From positions 272,332 to 336,331 of the forward strand of contig CAXAMN010005280.1 of the NCBI GenBank assembly GCA_963970005.1: a stretch of 64,000 bases of DNA. The letters are read 5' to 3'. This stretch comes from Durusdinium trenchii (lineage: Eukaryota; Sar; Dinophyceae; Suessiales; Symbiodiniaceae). This document shows, one piece after another, positions 49,813 to 59,190 of this stretch (within the stretch, counting starts at the first letter, position 1; each line of letters begins with the position of its first letter). A program made the position numbers and the translations under genes. The notes below the pieces were generated by a model. That model was given only the letters and a program-made list of their open reading frames with translations, was not told the origin of the DNA and did no database searches.

Positions 49813-52391
49813 ATGTCGTCAGTTCTGGGGCCCTTGTCTGGAGCCCACGAAGACAGACAGTACATCCCTGCCATGAATTTGATGTGGGATGAAGTGGACA
49901 AGTGCTTCGACCCAAGCTACATCCTTGGAGAAGCTGGGCACCGCTTCTGCCAAACATACGCTGTTAGGGCAGCCCATGCAGAATTTCCTTACGCCCTCCG
50001 CTGCTTGTCGCTGATGTGTGCTCTTGTGAACGGTGCCAAAGTGGCTGTCTTTGCTACCTCGCCATCGCCTTTGACGTTGGTTGCTATTAATGTCAACTAC
50101 GCCCAGACGAGAAAATCATCCTTGACAGGACATGCAGAGGCTTGTGGGCAGGAGTTGGACGCAGTCATCTTGACGAACGCAGAGTCCAAGCTGGCGACAT
50201 ATTGTGTGGAAGAAGGCGCTCCTGCGCCAGTGCAGCACAGGTGTGAGCGGGCTGTTGGAACAGGGGGCTGGGAAGTTTTAGGTGTTGAATTCTAACCAAA
50301 AACGAGCCCGCCATTTGTGCCAGGTTGAAGCCGAAGCTATTCTCCGCAATGGTTGCCAGCGCAACACCTGAGGAGTGGTTCCATCGATGCTCGGGCGATT
50401 GGAACCAGGTCCGAAATGCTGACAAGTTGCCCGGAGACTGGACTGGCCGATGCTGGTTTGGCTTGCTGGGGAATTTTGATGAGGCCTACGACTTCCTGCT
50501 CAGCTTGGGTCTCTTGTCCGATGGGCCTGCATCCAAGGAGAAAGCCAAGGCAAGGGTGAACCCGTACCAGAGTGCCTTCAACAAGCTCTTGCAGTTTGGA
50601 ACCAGCGCTCGCGCCACGAAAACAAATGGGAGCTATGGAGAGAAGCTTGCTAGAACCGTTAGCATGGGGATCACTTGCAATATGCACCCTGCGCAATACA
50701 TCCCTATGGAAAGAGGTGAGGTTGGTTGCCACGCAGCTTCCACCAAAGAACGGTTTGTCATCTCCACTGGCCGCCCTGTGCAGCCGCATGAAGACATGCC
50801 GGCAGATTTCTGTTGCCCTCCAGGACAGGTGTTCTGCGCGATGGGTGTTGTGTTAAAGCGTTTTGGATTCTGTAAAATCTGCTCACATTCTTCGCTGGAT
50901 TTGCTTAGCGCAGGAGTTTCCCGGCACCGATGGGTTCCTCTCACAGCCGAAATTGCGGAACTGCTGGGCATAGCCAAAGAGGCTGCTTCGCCAGATGCCG
51001 CTGCTCAGGAGTGGAAAGACGTTGGCCTTGAAGATGAAAAAGCAGTGCAGCTCACCCAGCGAATGCAGCGGGCGACTATGTCCCATCAGAAGATGGGTAC
51101 CCTGTGAGGCTCTTGGATGGCAAGATGAGCCGCCTACGGTTCAAACGTTCTCCTGCGTCGACGTCTGGGTTTGAAGCTCAGTGGCGCGTTGCCAACAGAA
51201 GCTTTGCCATTCCAGCAGAGTGCTCCCTGACGGCCGCTGTCTCCCGAGTCACTGCCTACTTCGACCAACCTCACCAAGTCATTGCCCTCACTCCGGAGGC
51301 GGAGTCTTGGCACATGTCCTACCAAGGTGGAATGAATGCGCAAGCCCATCTGTCTCGCGAATCAGGGGATGTTCAGGGTGGCGCTCGCTTTGGAGCCGCT
51401 CCGTGGCAAGTGGGAGTTTTGGCGGCTTTGCTCCTGGTGTTTGAAATCTTTGTGGGTGCGCACAGTGTTGAAGCTCTTGGACGGAGGGATTTGCAGGTCA
51501 CTCCAGATCATTGCCAAAGGGCCTATGCTCTGCTCCAATTGGTTTCTTGGCACTTTGTTTCTTGTTTGTTTATTTTCAAAAACCCAAGATCTGTGGTTGG
51601 CGCTATATTCGCGAATTCAGGTCCAGAAGCTGAAGCATATTGCTTTGGGAGATGCAGCCGCTAGCCCAGACCATTTTCCCCAGCAGCCAAGTCCGCAACC
51701 TGCTTTCGATTTGGCAACTTTGCGTGTTCCTTATCAGACGGAAGATTTTGCTTCGACCCAGCATGGTCCCGGACTTCGACTTCCCCAAGCTGGCGAGGAA
51801 GAAGAATTTGAACTTGAACCTGAAGAAGAAGATGCGGAACCTGGGCCCAACTCGCTTGAAAGGCCTCCAGACAGCGTGGCCGAAGTCGTGGAGGACCTAC
51901 CGCCCCAAGATCCACCCGCAGGCGAAAAGCCGCTGGTTCTTGATGAAGTGCGGGCAAGTGATTTTGGTTTTGGCGAGAATGGCGTCACAGTCCAGCCTGA
52001 CGGTCTCTTCAGCCGTCACTGGACAGACCGGGCAATCCTGAAGCACACCTTGCTGACCGGCAAGCCAAAGATGACTCGCAAAGAAGCGTGTGACAAAATG
52101 CGCACCAGCAGGGAGCAGGGCCGCCGCAAAGCGCTTCCGAAAGAGAAATGGACAGCGGTCATGGCGGCAGCCGCAGAGCAGCATTCCAGCATCCTTCAGC
52201 TCCAGGGTGAGACTTTGTGTTTGAAAGTGATCCCAGACACAGCGCAGGGCAAGGTGAAGTACCACAATGAATTGATGAGGGCTTGTGGGCTGACTTTGCG
52301 GGAGCTGGTGGCCGCCATGGAGAAAGCATCCAGCAACCAGGAAAGGAAGCGCCAGGAAGATCGGCGCAAACGGCCCAGAGATGAGGAGTGA
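49813..52391 (+). CDS. DUF3987-like protein, intron-containing
   Basis: Exons 49813-50240, 50324-51541 and 51621-52391 are joined by GT-AG introns of 83 and 79 bases, both phase-consistent. The first exon has VAINVNYAQTRKSSLTGHAE, like the P-loop-type 'RKS' segment of DUF3987 proteins. The second has NFDEAYDFLLSLG, VNPYQSAFNKLLQFG, NMHPAQYIPMERGEVGCH and KERFVISTGRP, then APWQVGVLAALLLVFEIFVG and QVTPDHCQRAYALLQL, which resembles the family's C-terminal helical part. One frame change (about 51070) interrupts exon 2: an error or a real lesion. The last exon is Asp/Glu-rich, then Lys/Arg-rich. DUF3987 proteins occur in mobile elements and phages, and a primase/helicase-like role is suspected. 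A function with the neighbouring transposase is inference. Confidence 0.5.
50241..50323 (+). other. Predicted intron 1 of the DUF3987-like gene
   Basis: CACAG|GTGTGAG … TGTGCCAG|GTTG, 83 bases. It removes the stop at 50293 and joins frames exactly (codon AG|G). Confidence 0.6.
51542..51620 (+). other. Predicted intron 2 of the DUF3987-like gene
   Basis: CAATTG|GTTTCTTGG … GCGAATTCAG|GTCCAG, 79 bases, phase 0 on both sides. Confidence 0.6.
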
Positions 52392-52985
52392 GCCGTTGTG
52401 GAGATATACAACAGTCGCTAAGGAAGTGTGAAAAGAGCTCATCCGCAGGTGTTTGGTTGTTCAGGCGCAGGCAGCCAAGTGGGTCCTGCAAAACCTGCGT
52501 GAAACCAATCCACCCGTAGGTATTCCACCCGCCGAGCCCTTCCCAGAATTTGGTCATGACAATCTAGATCCGAACTTGTCTCCCTTAATTGCAGACCTGT
52601 CAGCCACAACAGCAGCGTAGGCAGACCTTGCGCCTACACTGTGGTGCAAGACTAGCAGGAGCGGTGGCCAGGGATGGGGGCGTTGAAGTTTGGAAAAAGC
52701 AGGGTGCACGGTGTACATCAGAGATTCTGGTGGGCATTCCAAAGCATGATCACTTCAGTTCAATGAGGGTGACTTCTGTTACTGATTTTCGGCTTCAAGC
52801 CCCAGGTATAGGTGAGGCGCTTCCGTTCCGCCGCATCATGCTTGCAGGGCAGGCCCAACGAGGTTGATTGTCAGACGCTGCCTAACGTTGCTGTCTGAAG
52901 AACAAAAAAATCTTTCCCTGTCCAGTTTATAGACCACCGGAACCGCAGACCGGACCACTGGACGAGCGCATCCATGAGAGGAGGG
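52392..52985. other. 3' flank of the DUF3987-like gene
   Basis: About 590 bases between the last stop and the right-hand array. No gene seen. Confidence 0.4.
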
Positions 52986-53229
52986 GAGCAGCGGACCGCG
53001 GACCAGCGGACCAGCGGACCAGCGGACCGGCGGACCAGCGGACCGGCGGACGGCGGACCAGCGGACCGGCGGACCAGCGGACAAGCGGACCGGCGGACCA
53101 GCGGACCGGCGAACCGGCGGACCGGCGAACCGGCGGACCAGCGACCAGCGGACCGGCGGACCAGCGGACCCGCGGACCGGCGAACCGGCGGACCGGCGGA
53201 CCGGCGGACCAGCGGACCAGCGGACCAGA
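52986..53229. repeat. 8-bp GCGGACC(A/G) array, right
   Basis: About 245 bases of the same 8-base unit, in the same orientation as the left array but roughly half as long. Together they are direct terminal-type repeats of the nested unit. Confidence 0.95.
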
Positions 53230-53240
53230 CAACCGCACGA

Positions 53241-54722
53241 TCATAAGTCGGATTCACGGGGTTTCTCATGCTTGAATGGGCAGTCGCGCCTACTGCACTT
53301 TCCTTTGTTCTGAAACTCATAGCAAACACCTTTCGGCTTTTTGTCACTTGGGTCAATGACGGGAGCTGCAGGGTCTTTACCTCCAAGACTACGCTTAGTG
53401 GCATCCCTCATCTTTTCCAAACGTTTCCTTTCAAGGTATGCCTTGGCTGACTTGATCAAAAAGTCATAAGTCTTTTCGGCACTCCCTTCCGAGGCGCGTT
53501 CGTAGATGGCAAGATCATGAGCTAAAGGCTTAAAGTTCTTCACAGCAAGATGAAAATATGCTTCAAGCCATTTCTTGTCAACTTCCGTTCGCATCCCCGC
53601 AATAACAGACTCCCATCGCGTGACAAAACCTTTCAGGTCCTCGTTCACCATCTTAACACATATAAGATCTTCAACATCGTAAATAGCACCGTGTTTGATG
53701 GATGTAGCAAAGTACTCATGGAACAACAGTAGAATTTGTCGTCCCTTAATCGGTTCCTTTGCTTTCTCTTTGGTCTCCTTAAACGTGTTCAGTTGGCGAG
53801 CAAGGTCCCCCTCCGCACAGTTCGTGAGACTTGAAAGAAGTTTTGCATCCAGCGTGATGAAACCCTCAGAGTCATCCAGGTCCTTAGTGGTCACGGCGTC
53901 TTCATAAACCTTACCTAGCCATAACCTGGCCTTGTCCGGCTTAGCGGACGCCGCTGACACATTGTCCCGAACTTTAATTCGCCAATCCCTATACCTTTCA
54001 GGTGTAGGAAACTTGGGGATGAGGATCTTCTCAGCCTCTTTGGCCCTCTGTTCACGATCCTCTTTCTTCATTTTCTTCAAATGCTTTCTAACCTTCCGGG
54101 CAAAGGATGAATCCTCAGAAGATGAGCTCGACGATGAAGGTGACTCGGACGGTGACGGTGACCCCTTTTTGTTTTTCTTTTTGTTCTTTTTGCGGGGTGA
54201 TCTGCCACGCTTCTCTTCCTTGTCATCTTTCTTCTTCTTCTTCTTTTTGTCTTTCTTGCTCTTCTTCTTGTCATCGGATGAAGACGAACTCGATGAACTG
54301 GGATGATCTGGAGGACCACCTCCAGCTACCTTCGGAGCATTAACCGCTCCGCTCGCAAGAGCATCACGGTAGGGTTCGCCGGAACTATCAGTCATTGATT
54401 TCTGCATTGGTCGATATGGTTGACCCAGTGGTAGCTCGTTTGAACCCATTGGACCTGGAAGAGTTGTCCTGAGGTTAGCCGGTGTTCCAGCAGGCTCATA
54501 GTTCCCTCGAGCGGATGTTTCCATTTTCTCTCGAAGTTCTCTAATGAGCTCTGTTTGTGTTCTCAACTCTTCCCTCAGCTGCGATTCACGACTCTGTGCT
54601 TGTTGTTGTAATTCTGTCAAGTTGTGATTGTATAGTTGAGCTTCAGTCAACGCAGCATTCTTGATGACTGCTTCTTGTGCATTCATCTTAGCTTGCTCGT
54701 TTGCAGCCCAAGATGCAGCTCT
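53241..54722 (-). CDS. Gag of element B, main part (truncated by insertion)
   Basis: The frame is open directly from the TGA at 54723-54725. First ATG at 54686. Residues from that ATG: coiled-coil N-terminus (about 1-55, Gln/Glu/Arg-rich heptads), a Ser/Lys-rich block (about 130-200, polySer then KKKKKK), capsid-like core (PTPERYRDWRIKVRDNVSAA about 228; SLTNCAEGDLARQLNTF; LFHEYFATSIKHGAIYDVED) and a CCCH finger CYEFQNKGKCSRRDCPFKH about 455-473. CCCH fingers in place of the CCHC knuckle are unusual for copia Gag. The frame ends eight residues after the finger, at the nested insertion, so the second finger is separated from it by 6.8 kb. Confidence 0.85.
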   Translation of the reverse strand, partial: RAASWAANEQAKMNAQEAVIKNAALTEAQLYNHNLTELQQQAQSRESQLREELRTQTELIRELREKMETSARGNYEPAGTPANLRTTLPGPMGSNELPLGQPYRPMQKSMTDSSGEPYRDALASGAVNAPKVAGGGPPDHPSSSSSSSSDDKKKSKKDKKKKKKKDDKEEKRGRSPRKKNKKKNKKGSPSPSESPSSSSSSSEDSSFARKVRKHLKKMKKEDREQRAKEAEKILIPKFPTPERYRDWRIKVRDNVSAASAKPDKARLWLGKVYEDAVTTKDLDDSEGFITLDAKLLSSLTNCAEGDLARQLNTFKETKEKAKEPIKGRQILLLFHEYFATSIKHGAIYDVEDLICVKMVNEDLKGFVTRWESVIAGMRTEVDKKWLEAYFHLAVKNFKPLAHDLAIYERASEGSAEKTYDFLIKSAKAYLERKRLEKMRDATKRSLGGKDPAAPVIDPSDKKPKGVCYEFQNKGKCSRRDCPFKHEKPRESDL

Positions 54723-55166
54723 TCATTCTTGTAACTCGAGTTGCTCCTTGACATGGTCGTGTGCCTCTCGGTGAATGGCTTCCACTGTCTTTTTCACTTC
54801 TTCATCTTTCTTGGACATCAGTTCCCTGTGTCGCGCTTCTGCAAGTTGTGCGACTTCAGCGGACTTGTCCAGGTTGACGTTGATCATTCTTTGATCGTGG
54901 AAGTTCGCCGTTTGGTTAATGACTTGTCTCGAATCATTGTATGTACTCGACGGAACAAAGGCAGGGCTCGTGGGAGATAGGATAACAGCACCAGTCGATG
55001 TGGCTGGTGGCAACACGTTCCCATGTGCTTCAACCAATGCATCCTCATCATGCTCTGAGGTGAAGACTTCCGTCTGTACATATGACCCATTCTCATCGGC
55101 ATCACCGACTCTTGACCTCGATCGATCCGTGCCATCTCGAATTGGTTCGAAGGGCCTGTCCGCCAT
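54723..55166 (-). CDS. Gag N-terminus of element B
   Basis: Starts MADRPFEPIRDGTDRSRSRV, 88 bases inside the 5' LTR, and matches the start of the relic gag at 13766. It ends LELQE-TGA, and the same frame continues at once as the rest of Gag (RAASWAANEQAKMNA), so one TGA (54723-54725) splits Gag in two. The sequence is Glu/Gln-rich and probably helical (LMSKKDEEVKKTVEAIHREA). In the mature element this was one protein. The stop is a mutation or a leaky codon. Confidence 0.8.
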   Translation of the reverse strand: MADRPFEPIRDGTDRSRSRVGDADENGSYVQTEVFTSEHDEDALVEAHGNVLPPATSTGAVILSPTSPAFVPSSTYNDSRQVINQTANFHDQRMINVNLDKSAEVAQLAEARHRELMSKKDEEVKKTVEAIHREAHDHVKEQLELQE

Positions 55167-55221
55167 GCCACCTCACGTGTGCGCAGAACGAGGGTGGGTA
55201 GGTGACACAGCTAGAATGGCG

Positions 55222-55253
55222 CGTACCGCTCTTTGGCGATACGGCTGATAACC
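55222..55253 (-). other. Primer-binding region of element B
   Basis: Immediately inside the 5' LTR. In element sense it begins GGTTATCAGCCGTATCGCC. Its 32 bases match the same place in relic B2 with one difference. The complement has CUGAUAA flanked by GG and CC, the form of a tRNA anticodon loop and upper stem. This points to an internal tRNA fragment as primer, as in Drosophila copia. Confidence 0.6.
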
Positions 55254-55362
55254 TGAATTTACAGGCCAACAGCCTACAAGTACCAACATGTAGAGCGCCC
55301 TTTTCTTGAGCCAAACATAGAGGTCAATATGGTATGTACAGGTGTACAATCGTGCAAATACA
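55254..55362 (-). repeat. 5' LTR of element B (109 bp)
   Basis: Identical to 34868-34976; TG...CA ends. The spliced-leader-like string is at 55305-55315. Confidence 0.95.
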
Positions 55363-55367
55363 TAATA
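55363..55367. other. Target-site duplication, right (TAATA)
   Basis: Matches 34863-34867 on the other side of element B. Confidence 0.9.
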
Positions 55368-58111
55368 AGTAAGCGCTCAAAAAAGGACTTAACAGTTCCT
55401 GGTGTTTTGTGGAAAGCTAGTCTGAAGCAAAGTGATGCTGTCGGTGTTCAAGGCAAATTCATTGCCGGCACTCTTGATGTAAACACACTTTCCTGTTTTC
55501 CGCTGCATCCACTAATTCAGCCGCTTCCACCATTTTAGCTGTTTCCGCCATTTCTTTGTCCGTTCTTCTGCCGTTTCCGCCGCAGTGTAGTTCAAATTTC
55601 AGACTATGCGACACATCCAAAGTTGCATCCAAGGGATCAAACAGACCTCGCTCTATGTCAAAAAATGATGTTTCCTCTCCATGTTTGATGTTTTATCCGA
55701 TATTGGTTCTAGGCTAGGTTGTTTGTAGTTCTGGCCACTTCTAGCTTTCACTGGTTATTGGATGAGGCCGATGACTGTTAGTTTGTTGTGCTTTCTTGTT
55801 GGAGTTTGGGCTTCGCTCGCTCCAAGACGTTTTCTGAACAAAGGCTCAAGACCAGACATGCGGCCTAACTGTAAAACAGTGCGGGGGTAGACATCGGGAC
55901 ACTCGCCCCCTAATTATAACGCAGTTTTATGAGCTAGACAACTAGACATCCAAATGCGTGCCATTCTGCAAAACACAGATAGGCCACCCCCCACAGGCGG
56001 CACAAGTCGTTCTACCCACACTTAGTCCTCTCTCAACAGTATAGCTTTGAAGGGGTGATGAACAAGAGGGGCTCAGCACCCAATCCTGCCTTCAATTTTC
56101 TTTGGTTTGATTCGAAAGCATCCGTGAAGTCTTTCCTCATGCACGGCAGAAGCCCCAAGTCGACACGCTGGAAAGCGTACATTAAGCCTGTAGTCCTTCA
56201 ACTCAGTCAATGTGCCCTATTAGAGTCAAGCCAATAACAAACAGTGCTACTAGTGCCTTACTAGTAGTAACAAGAACGCTACTAGGAACAAGTGCATCGC
56301 TACTAGTAACAAGTGCCTTACCAGTAGTAACAAACAGTGCTACTAGTACAAGTCCGAGGGTCGATGAATTTGTTTCTGCACCCGCGGCTGTCTTTGCCAA
56401 GTCTGACCAATTGCCGACTTCTTGATTGAAAGGCAACGGAAATTGCTTCAATGCCTCCTTGGCCTTGGTTGCGACCACTCAATAATGAGTTTGGCACCGT
56501 GTTTCTTTCCACAACGAATGTACTTACATAAGTGGTATAAGTGGAACATCTAACCCCCGTCAGAACTCTCGGCTTGAATCCCACAAGGTATTCTCGGCAG
56601 ATCCACATTGGACCATTGAGCCAAGAGTCTGAAGGGGTATTAATACGAAACGCAGCTGGCAGTGGGATGACTTGAATTCTCGTGAGTACATCAACCTTGC
56701 CAACCCCGGCTTCTTGCAGCAAGGGAAATAACCTCGGCCCTTGACGATGCTAGACAGCTGAACACTACATTACTGTAGTAATTGCTGCCTGCGGGCTACA
56801 GAAACATTTGCAATGACCTCATCAATGACCTTGACAGCCGAAGCCTCCGTTGAGTTCGCCTTAGGCAAGAGGATGAGACATGAGACATCTATGGCTTGCA
56901 GCCTACATCAAGGTCCAGCTTGTGGACTCGTATTGGCATCTCAACAATTGGTCACCCCGAACAACTAGATTTTGTACACTCTGACTCACTAACATGGAAG
57001 TGGAAAATGGTCCTTGCAGTGACTACAGTACTTTCCTTTACAAACAGGGGGGTTCCCACTTCCATGTTAGTGAGTGGGAGCGTCAAGCTTCCCTGGGTAT
57101 GGCAGGTCTCATGTTTAATATGTTCGCAGTCGGTGGAAGGCCAGAGCAAACAATGACGGTGAGAACGTCCTTAGCCATAGAATTCAACGCTCTATTGTGA
57201 ATCTTTTCAATTCCTTTTGCAACCTCAAGCGGCTTCAAGTCTGGCTTTGTCTTGAGAGCTGGGACGCAGTGCCAGGTGAGTGGGCGAAGCATCAATGCGA
57301 AAGTGCTAGCTGCATTTTGCTAGCTCAGGTCGCTACGCCACCAGGTTGCTTCTTCAACGCCTCCATCTTTGCAAGCCTGATCAAGCTTGTGAACACCTAG
57401 CTGTCACATGAACATCGGTCTTGGCCATGTCATCCAACTATCATATCTACTGATCTACTCCCTCACTGGCTCACTCATTCCAAGACGCATCTTGTCGAGC
57501 TCACCCTCTGGGCAGGGCTTGTAAGCTTGACCTCTATAGCTGGGGTCTTTGCCTCGTAAAACAAAGTCAAAGCCAAAAGAAAACCGCATCTTTCGTGTGT
57601 GGCACTTGGTGTGTTCGCATCTTTCATGACAAGGATCTTTCTGTAAAGTTCTTGGAAAGGTCATTTTGCGAAGGAATTGCGAGTGGACCTCGGCTGGCCT
57701 GGCACACTTGCAGCTAAACATGTAAATGTAGTAGGACAAGAACGCAAAAAGCTAACAAGAATGTGTCCTTTTACAAGAACATGTTGGAAGGGGCCACCAT
57801 ATATCTCTCACTAAAGCCGCTAGAAACAAGATGAAACAAAAATTTCAAATTATCATGGTGGAAAAGTGAGCCTGCCTGCGGTTCCCATACGTTGTGCAAG
57901 TGGCTCCACGCCAGCTCACCCTCTGGAAGTTTCAGCAGGGTCAACTCAGTCAAGTGGACGGCCCAACTCTACAAGAACTGCGACAAAGACATGATGCTAG
58001 TTCACTTTCTTGTAGTATTCTTGCTTAATCCTGGGTGTTTAGAGGTTTACAGGACCCCTTTTTCAAGGAAAGTTTTCTTTCAAGAAACCTCACTTTGGGC
58101 TTTAGGCTCTA
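55368..58111. other. Intergenic region
   Basis: No gene with recognisable motifs; the longest frames (up to 134 codons) look like chance. It holds the CTACTAGT repeat listed next. The end next to 58112 should include the 3' untranslated part of the TSP1 gene. Confidence 0.5.
56235..56355. repeat. CTACTAGTAACAAGTGC tandem-like repeat
   Basis: Five to six irregular copies of a 17-25 base block built on CTACTAGTA(ACAA)GTGC. Confidence 0.7.
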
Positions 58112-58959
58112 TTATGTGGAAAAAGCTAGAATCGCAATCGTCATGGCACTTGAGGCTCTGGCAAGGGTCGTTGTGCTGGTGGTGTGCGCAGGACAACTGG
58201 ATGAATCTGGATTACTGCAATCGCTGGCCTCCCACATAACATCCTGACAAGGTGCTCCACCATACAATTCCTCCTTCTTCACCCGAGTGCGAAACCGAGA
58301 TCCTTTTCCGCAAGATGTGGAGCAATCGCCCCATGAATCCCAAAGTTCAAAAGTGCAGTCCACTGGGCAGGGCTCCACACTGCACTTTTCAATCTGGGTG
58401 CGGTTTCCAACGCAAGGCATCCCACCATTGGCTGCTTCTGCTTTCTTCGTGCGTGATTTGGACCGGGTTCCTCCATTGCAGCTGGCACTACATGGGGCCC
58501 ATTGTTCCCAGTCATTCCAAGAGCAATCTTGTGCACACACATCAAAGTTGCACCCTGCTTCTTGCATATTGGATCCAAAACAAGGATCTCCTCCGTTCTC
58601 AGCCTTTTGTAGCACTTCGCGAAGTCTTTTGATGTATCCACCGCCACACTCCTTCGAACAAGAGGACCAATCTGTCCACTGTCCCCACCGGCAGTCTTGA
58701 GGACACCCTTGCGTGCTGCATTCAATTGACTCCGTTTCATTGCCGCTGCATGGGTGTCCACCGTACATCTCAGAAATTCGTGGTCGAGATCGCAACATCT
58801 CACCACCTCCGCAAGTCTTTGAACAAACCGAATAATGCGACCATTCTCCCCAAGCGCAGTCTTCCGGGCATGGTTGTTCATTGCAATACTCTGTCCTTAA
58901 AACACCTCCGTCGCAAGGTTGGCCGCCCCACTGCGGAGAGGTGATCAATGCCCGACTTG
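58112..58959 (-). CDS. Thrombospondin type 1 repeat protein, last exon
   Basis: Four complete TSP1 repeats, plus the end of a fifth, lie in one open frame. Each begins Asp-Cys-x-(W/F)-x-x-W and has C-S-x-x-C-x-x-G, as in WSHYSVCSKTCGGG, WTDWSSCSKECGGG, WEQWAPCSASCNGG and WDSWGDCSTSCGKG. Each then has a GG.PC turn and closing cysteines (CPQDC, CAQDC, CPVDC). Such repeats are extracellular adhesion and binding modules stabilised by disulfides; in alveolates they occur on secreted or surface proteins. The tail (TSTTTLARASSAMTIAILAF) is Thr/Ser-rich, then hydrophobic, and could be a lipid-anchor or membrane signal. The upstream frame continues across an intron into 59056-59185. The 5' part of the gene was not found. 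Confidence 0.85.
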
Positions 58960-59055
58960 CTGTCCTGCGTTGCTTGGCATGATAGTAGCTTAGGTGGAAT
59001 AATATTTACTTACAACAAGTTTTTGCAGGATAAGTGGAGCTCGAATGCATTCAAC

Positions 59056-59185
59056 ATCTTTCAACGGTGGATGTCCTGTTCCCGGTGCTACAGCTCTTCG
59101 AGCACTCACTCCATTCAGACCACTCATCAAATTTGCAGTCCACAGGACATCCATGCGCATTGCAAACCATCTCCTCGCAAGCTTG
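59056..59185 (-). CDS. Thrombospondin type 1 repeat protein, upstream exon
   Basis: Minus-strand frame after a TTAG acceptor: ACEEMVCNAHGCPVDC, then KFDEWSEWSECSKSCSTGNR, the first half of a TSP1 repeat. The second half (SPQWGGQPCDGGVLRTEYCN) begins the next exon. A GT-AG intron at 58960-59055 (96 bases) joins them in phase; a tandem acceptor a few bases upstream is also possible. More exons are expected upstream. Confidence 0.6.
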
Positions 59186-59190
59186 CTAAC

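Larger units (their letters stand above)
46474..53235 (+). mobile_element. Nested insertion: KDZ transposase + DUF3987-like unit bounded by 8-bp arrays
   Basis: The insertion splits the element B gag between its first CCCH finger (ends near 53241) and its second (begins near 46376). The related gag at 11.9-12.6 kb is contiguous at that point. Both ends are arrays of the same 8-bp unit in the same orientation (46488-46990 and 52986-53229). Inside, on the strand opposite to gag, lie two intron-containing genes. A 7-base string CACGATC occurs just outside both arrays (46467-46473 and 53236-53242) and could be a target duplication. However, joining the flanks there does not restore the gag frame, so the exact ends are uncertain. 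Confidence 0.6.
34868..55362 (-). mobile_element. Complete 20.5-kb Ty1/copia-type element B
   Basis: Defined by identical 109-bp TG...CA LTRs, a 5-bp TAATA target duplication, a GCGGGGG purine tract next to the 3' LTR and a conserved primer-binding block next to the 5' LTR. Sense is the minus strand: Gag (55166-53241), interrupted by a 6.8-kb nested insertion (about 53235-46474), then protease-integrase-RT (46487-42684), RNase H and methyltransferase-like tail (42847-40217), and the SGNH/Tpt1-like ORF (40216-35528). Without the insertion it would be about 13.7 kb. Identical LTRs indicate recent integration. One pol frameshift and two in-frame TGA codons mean this copy may not be autonomous. 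Confidence 0.92.

Noticed and set aside
52836..53404. Similar Arg/Ser/Gly/Pro repeat frames at the right array
   Set aside because: Same cause as at the left array; no independent coding evidence.
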